A stretch of DNA of 64,000 nt from Acetobacter garciniae (GTDB taxonomy: Bacteria > Pseudomonadota > Alphaproteobacteria > Acetobacterales > Acetobacteraceae). Each line of letters starts with the position of its first letter. The stretch's first letter is position 1. Position numbers and translations under genes: made by a program. Shown piece after piece: positions 1 through 9,042 of this stretch. The notes beneath the pieces are model-generated. The model was given only the letters and a program-made list of their open reading frames with translations, had not been told where the DNA came from and did not search any database. The DNA is taken from the NCBI RefSeq assembly GCF_017377735.1, contig NZ_JAFVMH010000001.1:1-64000 (forward strand), in the 5' to 3' direction.

Positions 1-192
1 GGAGGCGCCAAGATGCCCGCCCGTGGTCGAAACCGCGTCAATCGTTTCCGCCCGCAATTCATCCGCCACCTGCTTGAGCTGCTCGACCGACAGGTTCCGC
101 AGATCCAGCGGGCAACTGACCCGGTCCAGCGCTGGAAAACGACCAAGGGTCGGAATCGGGGATGGGGCGTTCTTATCGAGGGACCTGTCCAT
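1..192 (-). CDS. dxs: 1-deoxy-D-xylulose-5-phosphate synthase, N-terminal fragment
   Basis: This is the first 64 codons of a minus-strand gene that runs off the left edge. The start is ATG at 192-190. The peptide begins [10 protein letters not shown] and contains [20 protein letters not shown] followed by TTGGHLGAS, the typical start of DXS. DXS is the thiamine-diphosphate enzyme that joins pyruvate and glyceraldehyde 3-phosphate in the first step of the MEP isoprenoid pathway. It is divergent from hpnH, which fits, because hopanoids are made from MEP-derived isoprenoids. The catalytic regions are outside the window. Confidence 0.9.
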   Translation of the reverse strand, partial: MDRSLDKNAPSPIPTLGRFPALDRVSCPLDLRNLSVEQLKQVADELRAETIDAVSTTGGHLGAS

Positions 193-628
193 GCGATCGT
201 TTCCATCTTCTTGTTAGGCGGCAGGCGAAACACCGTCATACCCGGCTTGCCGCGTTCCGGGCTGGCGTATCGCGCGTGCCAACGTGTCTTACGTCGCGTC
301 ACCTTGCCGCTAGACACCGCGAACTCTTGGAGCTGTGGTTTAATGAATCCGACAAGAACGCAAGCTTTGAAACAAAACTGACTTACGAATGTGTCATTTT
401 TGCAACGGTTGTGGGAAAAGACTTGAGCTTGACAAAACGGGCCACCTATATGCACGCCAAGGACTACATATGCGTGGCACTGGAACTGCCGGGTCTGTCT
501 GGCCAGCCTGAACGGGCCGAGCCGAAAGGAGACTGATCACGGCAGTGGCATGGCCGCGCTGTTTTGGCATACTGAATAATCTTCTTCAGTCACGACAGGG
601 CGTAAGCAAGGCGCCAAAGCGGGGGTTT
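193..628. other. dxs-hpnH divergent intergenic region
   Basis: These 436 bases separate two divergent genes and should hold both promoters. A TTGACA hexamer lies at 429-434 on the plus strand, but no -10 box follows at normal spacing; the nearest TATATG is only 12 bases away. I see no convincing small gene or RNA. Confidence 0.4.
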
Positions 629-1840
629 ATGGCTGTACCGATAATGCAGGCCGTCAGGGTTGGCAGTTACGTTGTCAAACAGCATATCACGGGACGCAAG
701 CGTTATCCGCTGGTGCTTATGCTTGAACCACTTTTCCGGTGTAATCTGGCCTGCGCGGGCTGCGGCAAGATCGATTACCCGGCGGCAATTCTCAACCAGC
801 GCATGACCGTGCAGGAATGCCTCGATGCCGATGCCGAAGCGGGCGCGCCCGTTATCGCCGTGGCCGGTGGCGAGCCGCTGCTGCACAAGGAAATGCCGCA
901 GATCGTGCGCGGCCTGATCGCGCGCAAGAAATACGTGTATCTGTGCACCAATGCGCTGCTGCTCGAAAAGAAGATGGACGAGTACGAACCCTCGCCGTTC
1001 TTCTCGTGGGATGTGCATCTCGATGGTGACAAGACCATGCACGACGCCTCCGTCTGCCAGGACGGGGTGTACGACCGTGCCGTGGCTGCCATCAAGAAGG
1101 CCAAGGAACGCGGGTTCCGCCTGTCCATCAACTGCACCGTGTTCGACGGGGCTGACCCCAAGCGCGTGGCCGCCTTCTTCGATGAAGTGATGGCCATGGG
1201 CGTGGACGGGATCATGACCGCACCGGGCTATGCCTATGAACGGGCACCCGATCAGGAACACTTCCTGAATCGGCAGAAGACCAAGCAGCTTTTCCGCGAC
1301 GTGTTCCGCCTGGGCAAGGGCAAGAAATGGCGCTTCACGCAGTCGCCGCTGTTCCTGAACTTCCTGGCCGGGAACGAGCAGTACCATTGCACCCCCTGGG
1401 GCAAGCCGCTGCGCAACGTGTTCGGCTGGCAGCGTCCTTGCTACCTGCTGGGTGAAGGCTATGCCAAAACCTTCCAGGAGCTGATGGACGACACCAAGTG
1501 GGACGACTACGGCACCGGCAATTACGAAAAATGCGCCGACTGCATGGTGCATTCGGGCTATGAATCCACCGCCGTGATGGATGCCGTGCGCAGGCCCTGG
1601 CATATCGCCAAGGTCGCCCTGTTCGGCCCCGAAACCGAAAAGCCCATGGCGCCGGAAATCTCGCTCGCCCACCAGCGTCCCGCCCAGTACGTGTTCTCCA
1701 AGCAGGTTGAAGAACAGATGGAAGCGATCGCGGCCAGCAAGCCTGCCAAGGCCCCGCGCGTGAAGATCATTCGCACCGAAAGTGCCAATGACGAAGCGCC
1801 TGCGGCCAGCACGCCGGCGGAATCGACGGCGGCTGACTGA
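629..1840 (+). CDS. hpnH: adenosyl-hopene transferase HpnH (radical SAM)
   Basis: A 403-residue radical SAM protein. HpnH joins the 5'-deoxyadenosyl radical from SAM to diploptene (hopene) and gives adenosylhopane, the first step to extended hopanoids. The 4Fe-4S motif CxxxCxxC is at Cys38, Cys42 and Cys45 (RCNLACAGC), followed by the VAGGEPLL SAM-binding segment. A Cys-rich C-terminal part (CADCMVHSGYEST) fits the SPASM-like tail of this family. I chose ATG 629 (MAVPIMQAVRVG) because family members begin there; a GTG at 545 in the same frame would add 28 unlike residues. The last 40 residues are Ala/Pro-rich and probably disordered. The downstream terminator suggests it is transcribed alone. 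Confidence 0.95.
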   Translation: MAVPIMQAVRVGSYVVKQHITGRKRYPLVLMLEPLFRCNLACAGCGKIDYPAAILNQRMTVQECLDADAEAGAPVIAVAGGEPLLHKEMPQIVRGLIARKKYVYLCTNALLLEKKMDEYEPSPFFSWDVHLDGDKTMHDASVCQDGVYDRAVAAIKKAKERGFRLSINCTVFDGADPKRVAAFFDEVMAMGVDGIMTAPGYAYERAPDQEHFLNRQKTKQLFRDVFRLGKGKKWRFTQSPLFLNFLAGNEQYHCTPWGKPLRNVFGWQRPCYLLGEGYAKTFQELMDDTKWDDYGTGNYEKCADCMVHSGYESTAVMDAVRRPWHIAKVALFGPETEKPMAPEISLAHQRPAQYVFSKQVEEQMEAIAASKPAKAPRVKIIRTESANDEAPAASTPAESTAAD

Positions 1841-1977
1841 ACCCTGCGCCGCACACCCGCCCGGCGGGGATAGCGCGCGGCTTTCGGCCCTCCCGCTTCC
1901 CCATTCGGGTGCCCTGCGGGGTTGCTGAGCGGGTGTGAGGCGGGGTTATGAATCGGGCGAATCGCGCCGGGTTATGC

Positions 1978-2006
1978 AAGGCGGCTCCTTCGGGGGCCGC
2001 CTTTTT
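1978..2006 (+). terminator. intrinsic terminator after hpnH
   Basis: A GGCGGC(T)CC stem, TTCG loop and GG(G)GCCGCC stem are followed by five T bases. It lies 138 bases after the hpnH stop and before the next plus-strand gene. Confidence 0.8.
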
Positions 2007-2237
2007 CATGTGCTGCGTGATAAAACATACCGTTTTGGTCCGCTTTCTGGGTGGGGCAGGCATACGGCTCCCGCATGAAGTGTCCCCGCCGAAACGGGAG
2101 GCTGACCGGTGCGCAGGCCAACCTTTCGCTTCTGGCTTCCGGCCGGTTCATCCCGTATTCTGCCCGGTATCGATCTTTGTCGGCTCCATCCGGGGCAGGG
2201 CAAAGCCCATCCCGTTGCAGGCCATATTGTTGCATTC

Positions 2238-3539
2238 ATGATTTCCTCCATTTTTATCATCATCTTTCTCGCCCTCCTGAACGCGGTCTTCGCCATGGGG
2301 GAACTGGCACTCATCTCCGTTCGCAAGCCGCGCCTGGTCCGGTTGCACGAACAGGGCGTGCGCGGGGCGGACCGTGCCCTGCGCCTGGCCGAAGACCCGC
2401 AAAGCTTCCTGCCGACCGTGCAGGTGGGCATGACGCTGGTCTCCATCCTTGAAGGAACGTTTGGTGGGGTGCGGATCGAGGAACACCTGACCCCCCTGTT
2501 GCAGGAACTTCCCGTTATCGGCCCGGTGGCCCCGCAGCTTTCGATCGTGATCGTGGTTGTCGCCATCACGGCGCTGATGCTGGTGGTGGGGGAACTGGTG
2601 CCCAAGCAGCTTGCCCTGCGCGAGCCCGAGGTCCTGGCATCGCGCCTGGCCATGCTGCTTGAAGTCCTGGCCACCGTCGCACGACCGGTCGTCTGGGCGT
2701 TGCGCCAGTCCTCCAACCTCGTGCTGCGGCTGATGGGCGCGAGTGACGCCGTCAATGAATCGCTTACGGAAGAGGAACTGCGAGCCTATATCGCCGAAGG
2801 AGCGCGCTCGGGGGTGCTGGAGCAGGAGGAACGCACGATGATCGAGCGCCTGCTGCGCCTGGCCGACCGGCCCGTTCGCGCGATCATGACCCCGCGCAAC
2901 GAACTGTACTGGATAGACCGCCATGCCGGGCGCGAAGCCCTGGTGCGTGCCCTCAAGCAGAGCACCTATGCCCGGATCGTGGTGTGCGAAGGCGGGGTGG
3001 ACAATCCCGTGGGCGTCGTCCTGGCCAAGGACATGCTCGACCGTGTGCTGGACGGCATGCCCGCTTCCATAGAGGCCGGGCTGCGGCCCATGGTGGTGGT
3101 GCCCGACAGTATCTCGGCCCTGGACATGCTCGAGCGCATGCGCGGTATTTCGCTTGGCATGGCCTTCGTGTTTGACGAATACGGCGCATTCGAAGGCATT
3201 GTGACGGCCTCGGACCTGTTCGATGCCATCGTGGGCGAGACCCTGCACGAATTGCAGCATATCACGCACAAGACCACCACAACGCCGGTCCCCCCCGCGA
3301 TCATGGTGCTCGACGGCGCTGAATCCGCCGATGAGGTAAAAGACCGCCTTGGCCTGCGGATGCTGCCCGAGGAAGGCAGCTACCATACGCTGGGTGGCCT
3401 GCTGCTGGCCCTGCTGCGCCGTGTGCCCGCAGTGGGGGACAAGGTGGCCTATGAAGGCTGGCTGTTCGAGGTGCTGGAGGTGGAAGGCCGCCGCGTATCG
3501 CGCGTGCGCGCCAGCAGGCAAGCCCTGGCGGAAAACTGA
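2238..3539 (+). CDS. CNNM/CorC-HlyC family membrane protein with CBS pair
   Basis: A 433-residue protein of the UPF0053/CNNM family, often annotated as hemolysin or magnesium/cobalt efflux protein. It opens with a transmembrane helix (MISSIFIIIFLALLNAVFAM) and has the family ELVPKQLAL segment in the membrane domain. A TEEELRAYI linker leads to a CBS pair (RAIMTPRNELYWI and later repeats), and a CorC_HlyC domain ends the protein. The likely role is Mg2+ or other cation transport at the inner membrane; the ion is not visible from sequence. ATG 2238 is preferred because the membrane helix begins there; the GTG at 2109 adds an unlikely polar leader. The Shine-Dalgarno match is weak. Confidence 0.88.
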   Translation: MISSIFIIIFLALLNAVFAMGELALISVRKPRLVRLHEQGVRGADRALRLAEDPQSFLPTVQVGMTLVSILEGTFGGVRIEEHLTPLLQELPVIGPVAPQLSIVIVVVAITALMLVVGELVPKQLALREPEVLASRLAMLLEVLATVARPVVWALRQSSNLVLRLMGASDAVNESLTEEELRAYIAEGARSGVLEQEERTMIERLLRLADRPVRAIMTPRNELYWIDRHAGREALVRALKQSTYARIVVCEGGVDNPVGVVLAKDMLDRVLDGMPASIEAGLRPMVVVPDSISALDMLERMRGISLGMAFVFDEYGAFEGIVTASDLFDAIVGETLHELQHITHKTTTTPVPPAIMVLDGAESADEVKDRLGLRMLPEEGSYHTLGGLLLALLRRVPAVGDKVAYEGWLFEVLEVEGRRVSRVRASRQALAEN

Positions 3540-3860
3540 GGAAGACTGTTTGCAGGCACTGCAATGGGCCGCCACGCGCAGGCTGGTCCATTGTGCTCCG
3601 CTCTGGCGTCAGGAGCTCTTCAGGGCGTTTTCAAGGGGATTGCCGACGGAGTTCGCAGGCTCATGGCCTCCATGGGCGGCATGAAGTCACCCGGCCCGGA
3701 TGCGCCGCGAGTTGGCTTCTTCGGGCGATAATATCGACCGGCGTCCCTCGCTACAGGCTCCGGTAGGGCTATTCCGTAAAAACTGGTGACGGTAGGGGGC
3801 TGAGTCCCCAGCCCAATGGCAGAGGCTACCTGTTTGTCAAAGCAGCTTTGCCCGGCGGGC
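3540..3860. other. gap between converging genes
   Basis: No credible gene is seen. A GGGCTG-agtccc-CAGCCC hairpin sits near 3797-3814 without a T-run and may help end transcription from either side. Confidence 0.35.
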
Positions 3861-5834
3861 TTAATGCACGGTCTGGGCCAGGGCCTTTTCATCCGCGAAA
3901 TCGGGCCAGGTGCCGTGGGCCAGTGCGGTCAGGGACGGGGCAGGCAGCTTCATCTTGGCGGCATAGCGCCACAGATAGGTCAGGGTACGGTGGACGTAAT
4001 CCCGCGTTTCCGTATTGGGCAGAAGCTCGATGAACAGCAGCGGGTCGGCGGCCGTGGGGCCCGCACTTTCCCAATGCGCAAGGGCGGAGGGACCGGCATT
4101 GTAGCTGGCCAGCAGGCGGATGATATCGCCGCCGCGCGCATCCGTGTGGCTTGCCTGGCGGGTCAGTTCCGCCAGGTACTGCACGTAGCGCTGCCCGATT
4201 TCAAGGTTCAGGCTCGGGTCGTGCAGGGCGGAGGCGGATTGTTCGAAGCGGTGCGTCATGGCCGAAGGTGACGGGCTGGTGACGAAATCCGCCGTAATGG
4301 GGCGGATCTGCATCAGCCCGTGCGCGCCGGCCCCCGAAACGGCATGGGCGTCGAAATTGGATTCCACCCGGGCCAGCGCATAGACAAGGGCCGGGTCCAT
4401 CGTAAAGCCATGGCGCGGCTGGAGCTGCGGCAGGGGGGCGTCGTCCTGGCCCTGTGCGTTTGCGGCGTGCGTGCGCTGGGCCTCGGCCATTTCGCTGGCA
4501 AGATCGTGCAGGCCCCCGGCCTGGGCGACAAGCTGGAAGGCGCGGGCCAGGGTCACGTCATGCAGGGTGGGCCAGATGCGGCGCATGGCGTCTTCGGCCA
4601 TGCCGCGTTCACCGATCTGCAACAGCGCGAAAATGCGGCGCCCGGCATCCGTGGCCCCCACGGCTTCGATATCGATTTCGGTCAGGACCGGGCTTGAGGG
4701 CGTATTGGTGGTGCTGTCCGTTGCAGCATTTTCCAGCGGGGCGAACCCGGCCAGGCGGCTGCCGCGCGGGGTGTGGCTGGCGCTGGCCCGGGCTTCGGCC
4801 GCCTTGCGGCTGGCCGCTTCCGTGCCCAGCGTGTTGGCGGCCAGCAGCCCGTAGAATGTCCGGGAAAATACGGCGGCATGCTGCAGCCAGATATGATGGC
4901 TGTGGGCGTTGCCGACCTTGTCATGCGCGCGGGCCGCCCAGTAGGCACAGGCCGCGCGCGTGTCCGCACTGGCATGCTGTGCGTGGGCTGCCGTTTCGAA
5001 GAAGGGAATGGCCGCGCCATATTCCTCTCTCTGCCACAGGGCGAGCCCGGCCAGGAACCCGGCCAGGGCGTTCTGCCCGTGCGAACTGTCCAGGGCGGTG
5101 CGGCTGATATCCAGCGCCAGTTCCGTCTCCCCCAAGGCCAGCATGGCCTGGGCGGTTTCGGCCTGCAACTGGGCGGCATAGGCCGGTGTCATGCCCGGGG
5201 TGGTGCTGATCAGGTGCAGCGCGCTCTTGGCCCCTTTCTGCCCCCAGGTGGCCCGTTCGCGCAGGGTGCGGTCCAGCAGGGGGTTGCGGGTGAAGTCATG
5301 GGCCTGCGGGTCCACCGCCAATGCGGCGTGCTGGGGGGCAAGCCGTTCGGGGGAGGGGGCAGGCGGCATCGGGCCACCCCGGTCTGCCAAGGCGGCCAGG
5401 CGGGCCCAGATGGCCGGGGCATCCGCATAGCCCACGTACTGCTTCAGCCAGTTGCGCAGTTCCGTCGCGTTGGGGTGGTAGGCCGGGTTCATGTAGCGAT
5501 CCGCTTCCAGTTCGCCCAGCAGGGTGGAATCGGTCAGATGCGTGGTGCTGTTGATGGCCTGGGCGAAAGCGCCCTGGCGCTGCATCTGGAAAATGGCGCG
5601 GATCTGCGCTGCCACATCGGGTGGCAGGGGTTTGGGCAGGGCCAGATCATCCCCTTCGGGAAAAGCCGGACGTGGCAGAACCATGGCCAGCTCTTCGCTG
5701 TGCGGTTCGTGCCCGTTCTCCGGGGGCTTGGCATGGGCTCTCGTCACGCTGACGGAAGCGCTGGCCAACAGGGCGGCACCGGCCATAAAGGCCCTTGCCG
5801 CGATCTGGTGAGGAATTTGACCTATCGCTCGCAT
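3861..5834 (-). CDS. soluble lytic murein transglycosylase (Slt type)
   Basis: A 657-residue periplasmic enzyme that cuts the MurNAc-GlcNAc bond of peptidoglycan and leaves a 1,6-anhydro end. An N-terminal signal peptide (MAGAALLASASVSV region) is followed by a long helical superhelix of TPR-like repeats, as in Slt70. The C-terminal SLT domain carries ALARVESNFD with catalytic Glu491, then GLMQIRP and SYNAGPSAL, all intact. The length matches Slt70 (about 620-650 residues). ATG 5834 is chosen; Met17 could also start the signal peptide. Its anhydro-sugar products could link to the amino-sugar salvage operon at 33-39 kb, but the genes are not adjacent. Confidence 0.92.
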   Translation of the reverse strand: MRAIGQIPHQIAARAFMAGAALLASASVSVTRAHAKPPENGHEPHSEELAMVLPRPAFPEGDDLALPKPLPPDVAAQIRAIFQMQRQGAFAQAINSTTHLTDSTLLGELEADRYMNPAYHPNATELRNWLKQYVGYADAPAIWARLAALADRGGPMPPAPSPERLAPQHAALAVDPQAHDFTRNPLLDRTLRERATWGQKGAKSALHLISTTPGMTPAYAAQLQAETAQAMLALGETELALDISRTALDSSHGQNALAGFLAGLALWQREEYGAAIPFFETAAHAQHASADTRAACAYWAARAHDKVGNAHSHHIWLQHAAVFSRTFYGLLAANTLGTEAASRKAAEARASASHTPRGSRLAGFAPLENAATDSTTNTPSSPVLTEIDIEAVGATDAGRRIFALLQIGERGMAEDAMRRIWPTLHDVTLARAFQLVAQAGGLHDLASEMAEAQRTHAANAQGQDDAPLPQLQPRHGFTMDPALVYALARVESNFDAHAVSGAGAHGLMQIRPITADFVTSPSPSAMTHRFEQSASALHDPSLNLEIGQRYVQYLAELTRQASHTDARGGDIIRLLASYNAGPSALAHWESAGPTAADPLLFIELLPNTETRDYVHRTLTYLWRYAAKMKLPAPSLTALAHGTWPDFADEKALAQTVH

Positions 5835-6046
5835 GGCTGGCGGGGTCTAGGCGCTTCACGCCGAAAAAGCAAGTTTCCTGTTATCAAGCATCCGGGACGG
5901 CGTTTCAAAAAATGTTACGCCGCATTGTGCAACAATTTTGCCATCTTTGTGGGAGTTCTTTGTTTTTCCTCGGTATTTCCTGGGCAAGAATGCAGTATTT
6001 GTTTGTTACAGTGCGCATCTTATTACAAATTGGAAAACCGCTGTTT

Positions 6047-6952
6047 TCAGCCACCCTGGCGCAGGCTCTGCATGATTATGAGCAGGCTTTGCCATATCTC
6101 GCGGCGGGCCGTGCTGCTGGCGCGTAATTGCAACGGGTGGCGCATGCACAGCACGGGCAAGGGGGGCAGGCCCGGCAGGTCCAGAGCCTGCCATTGCCGG
6201 CGTGCCGGGGTGTCGCGGTCCAGCAGCATGGTGGCGGGCATGCGCCCACACAGCACCAGGCGCTGGGGCGCGAACAGGGTTATGGCGCGTTCGAGAAACG
6301 GCAGGCACACGCGCTGTTCCAGATCCGAAGGGGGGCGCCCGCCCGGTGGCCGCCAGGGCAGGGCAGTGGCCAGCAGCAGGTCGGCGCGCGCCAGGGGCAG
6401 GGGGGCCAGCATTTCATCCAGCAGCGTGCCGCACAAACCTGCAAAAACCTGCCCGCTACGGTCCTCATCAGCATCCGGGGCTTCACCGATCAGCATCAGC
6501 GGGGCCTGCATCGGTCCCTGCGGAATCAGCGTATGCATGGCTGTTGCGCGCAGGGGGCATGTCTCGAACCGGTCCATGGCCGTGGCCAGGGCCTGCGGAC
6601 TGTCGGCCCGGGCCGCGACCTGACGGGCCAGGGTAATGGCATCCGCAACACTGGCCCCGGCCTGGGGCGTGGCGGATGGCGCGTTCTCTCCGCGTAATGC
6701 GGTCGGCATCCCGAGGGGTAGACCATGCGGCATTCCCGCAGGGCGGGGGGCGTGGTCCGCGCTGTCGGGGGCATAGGCCGCCGCCCCGTCCGCCAGACGC
6801 GCGCGCTCGCCGGGTGGCGCCGAGGTAGCGCGCCCCCCCACGGGGGGAAGGGGGTGGCTCACGGCGCGGCGGTGGTCGGCCGAGGTGTCCGCCACGGCGG
6901 TATCCACCCCCCATTCCGTATAAAGGCGCAGCAGGGACAGTTCGGCTTCCAT
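6047..6952 (-). CDS. uracil-DNA glycosylase family 4/5-like protein
   Basis: A 301-residue protein with the family-4/5 UDG core: GEAPDADEDRSGQVFAGLCG matches the GEAPGxxED...G.PFvGxaG active-site motif, and CMRHPLQLR matches the HP motif near the C terminus. Such enzymes remove uracil from DNA. The N-terminal 110 residues are Pro/Ala/Arg-rich and probably disordered. Only two of the four cysteines that hold the 4Fe-4S cluster in classical family 4 are recognisable: one in FETCPLRA and one in RVCLPFL. The cluster may be absent or differently held. ATG 6952 (MEAELSLLRLYTEWG) is preferred over upstream starts, which encode a low-quality basic leader. The gene is divergent from the TPR gene. Confidence 0.82.
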   Translation of the reverse strand: MEAELSLLRLYTEWGVDTAVADTSADHRRAVSHPLPPVGGRATSAPPGERARLADGAAAYAPDSADHAPRPAGMPHGLPLGMPTALRGENAPSATPQAGASVADAITLARQVAARADSPQALATAMDRFETCPLRATAMHTLIPQGPMQAPLMLIGEAPDADEDRSGQVFAGLCGTLLDEMLAPLPLARADLLLATALPWRPPGGRPPSDLEQRVCLPFLERAITLFAPQRLVLCGRMPATMLLDRDTPARRQWQALDLPGLPPLPVLCMRHPLQLRASSTARREIWQSLLIIMQSLRQGG

Positions 6953-7155
6953 CAGTGCGACCCTATCACAGGACGGCCGGCGGGCCACAGTATTTGGCGG
7001 TTTGGCTCCAGCGCGGTAGAGAAAAGGGAGCCGTTCATCGCGTTCCCTCGCGCCGGGGCCGGATCGCGTTCGGGGGCGGCTGGCTTGTGGCCACACGGGG
7101 GCAGGGGCGGCCACAGGGCGGTCCGTTGCCGCTGTTCGAGCATTAAAGGGTTCTT

Positions 7156-9042
7156 ATGCTGTCTTGTCGCCTTTTGCCTATGGTTTTCGCATTGTCCGCA
7201 GCATTCGGGGCCGCGTTGGCACCGGCCGGCCCGCGTGCCCTGGCGTCAGGCACGGCTATTCCGGCTATGGTGAGCAGGGCGGGCTTGAGAGTTGCGACAA
7301 CGGCTCTGCCCCATGCCGAACCGGGGCTGAAATCAGCCAAGAAAAGCGCGAACACAGACGGCACGGTCGATTCGGGGGCGTTTTTACGCGCGATCGTGGC
7401 CGCCCGCCTGGGGGATGACCCCGAAGCCGCCCAGGCTTTCCGCGACGCGCTGCGCACAGATCCGGGAAATGACAACCTGCTCAAGCAGGCGTTTGTGCGC
7501 AGTGTCATGGCGGGGGATCCGCAGGCCGTGCAGCTTGCACGCAAATCGGGCGATGCCGCAGGCCGCGAAAGCGTTATCGCAGCCCTTGTGCTGGGAAATG
7601 ATGCGCTCTCCCGCGGGGCGTGGGCGGATGCCGTGCGGTACTACAGGCAGGCGGAGATAGACCCGCTTGCCCATCTGATCATGCCCCTGCTCATGGCGTG
7701 GTGCGAACAGGCCCAGGGCCATGCGGATAAAGCCATTGCGCGGCTTGTCTCCATTCAGGGGTCCGTGCTGGTGCCGTTCTATACGACGCATGCGGGCCTT
7801 ATAGCGCATGCAGGCGGCTTGCAGCCCCAGGCCGGCATCCTGTTCGAACAGGCCCATAAGATGATGCCTGCGGGTGACCTGCTGCTGGCGCGGTCTTACG
7901 CGGCGTGGCTGTGGTCGCAGGGCAAGCACAGCCAGGCGCGCGACCTGCTGCGCGCGCAGATCGGTTCGGATGCGGTGCTGGCCCTGGCCGGACCCGGGTT
8001 GCAGGCGGCCATTGCGCGTTTTCCCGTCTCCACCGCACGGGCGGGAATCGCGCGTGCCTATGTGCTGACGGCGTTCCTGCTGCGGGAACAGGCGCATGAC
8101 CAGATACGGCGTGACGGCACGGACCCGATGAAAGGGGCCGCCAATCGCTACCAGATCGATGAAGCCACGCGGCTGATGCTGGGTTTTGCGCTCGGCATGG
8201 ACCCCGCGCAGGCCGACGCCCGGCTGATGCTGGCCGAAATCCAGGATGAGGAAGGCTATACCGCCGCCGCCCGCCGCACCTTGCAGCATATCGCCCCGGA
8301 CGATCCGCTGGCCCCGGTGGCGAATCTGCGCCTGGCGGTGATGGATACCTCATCCGACCAGGTGGACGAGGCCGTGACCCTGCTCTCCGCCCTTGCACGG
8401 CAGGCCCAGGGGCAGGTCGTGGTGCAGCGTGCCCTGGGCAACGCCCTTGCGCAGAAAAAGGACTGGAAGGGCGCGATCGCCGCCTATACCCGCGCCCTGG
8501 ACATTGGCACCGCACAGAAAAACACGGACTGGACCCTGCTGTTCCTGCGTGCGAGCGCCTATTACGAGGCGGGCGACTGGCCCCATGCGCGTGATGACGG
8601 GCGTGCCGCGCTGGCTTACGCGCCGGACGAGCCCATGCTGTTGAATTTCCTGGGCTATTCCATGGCGGAGCGGCGTGAAAACCTGCCCGAGGCCAGCAGG
8701 CTGCTCAGCAAGGCGCACCAGCTTGCCCCGCAGGACGCCGCCATTACCGACAGCCTGGGCTGGGCGCTGCTGGAACAGGGCGACCTTGCGGGCGGCATGC
8801 CCCTGCTTGAAAAAGCCGCTGAACTGACGCCCGAGGATGCGGAGATCAATTACCATCTGGGTGAGGCCTACTGGCGGGTCGGCCGCCGGACCGAAGCCGT
8901 GGACCAGTGGAACATGGCTTTGGGCCTGCACCCGAATGCCGCGGATGAAGAGCGGATTCGCGCCGCGCTGCGCCGCGCCGGCGTTGCCCAGAACGATGAC
9001 AAGACACAACCCGAGTCTGAAAAAGGAAATCACACGCTGTGA
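7156..9042 (+). CDS. exported TPR-repeat protein
   Basis: A 628-residue protein with a signal peptide (MLSCRLLPMVFALSAAFGAALA) and then tetratricopeptide repeats over most of its length. The C-terminal repeats (ALAYAPDEPMLLNFLGYSMA, DAAITDSLGWALLEQGD, EINYHLGEAYWRVGR) are clear. TPR arrays bind protein partners; the location is probably periplasm or outer membrane. An AAGGG lies a few bases before ATG 7156. The stop overlaps the ispE start by 4 bases, so the two are translationally coupled. TPR genes next to ispE are common in alphaproteobacteria, but the role is unknown. Confidence 0.88.
   Translation: MLSCRLLPMVFALSAAFGAALAPAGPRALASGTAIPAMVSRAGLRVATTALPHAEPGLKSAKKSANTDGTVDSGAFLRAIVAARLGDDPEAAQAFRDALRTDPGNDNLLKQAFVRSVMAGDPQAVQLARKSGDAAGRESVIAALVLGNDALSRGAWADAVRYYRQAEIDPLAHLIMPLLMAWCEQAQGHADKAIARLVSIQGSVLVPFYTTHAGLIAHAGGLQPQAGILFEQAHKMMPAGDLLLARSYAAWLWSQGKHSQARDLLRAQIGSDAVLALAGPGLQAAIARFPVSTARAGIARAYVLTAFLLREQAHDQIRRDGTDPMKGAANRYQIDEATRLMLGFALGMDPAQADARLMLAEIQDEEGYTAAARRTLQHIAPDDPLAPVANLRLAVMDTSSDQVDEAVTLLSALARQAQGQVVVQRALGNALAQKKDWKGAIAAYTRALDIGTAQKNTDWTLLFLRASAYYEAGDWPHARDDGRAALAYAPDEPMLLNFLGYSMAERRENLPEASRLLSKAHQLAPQDAAITDSLGWALLEQGDLAGGMPLLEKAAELTPEDAEINYHLGEAYWRVGRRTEAVDQWNMALGLHPNAADEERIRAALRRAGVAQNDDKTQPESEKGNHTL

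Noticed and set aside
429..454. Promoter for hpnH at TTGACA
   Set aside because: No -10 box at 16-18 bases; only a 12-base spacing to TATATG.
590..1672. Long open frame antisense to hpnH (360 codons)
   Set aside because: It mirrors the codon structure of hpnH in GC-rich DNA and has no family motifs.
2148..3575. 475-codon antisense frame over the CNNM gene
   Set aside because: His/Gln-rich product with no domain; a shadow of the real gene.
4773..6623. 616-codon plus-strand frame across the transglycosylase and UDG genes
   Set aside because: Gly/Arg-rich nonsense composition; both real genes on the other strand have clear motifs.
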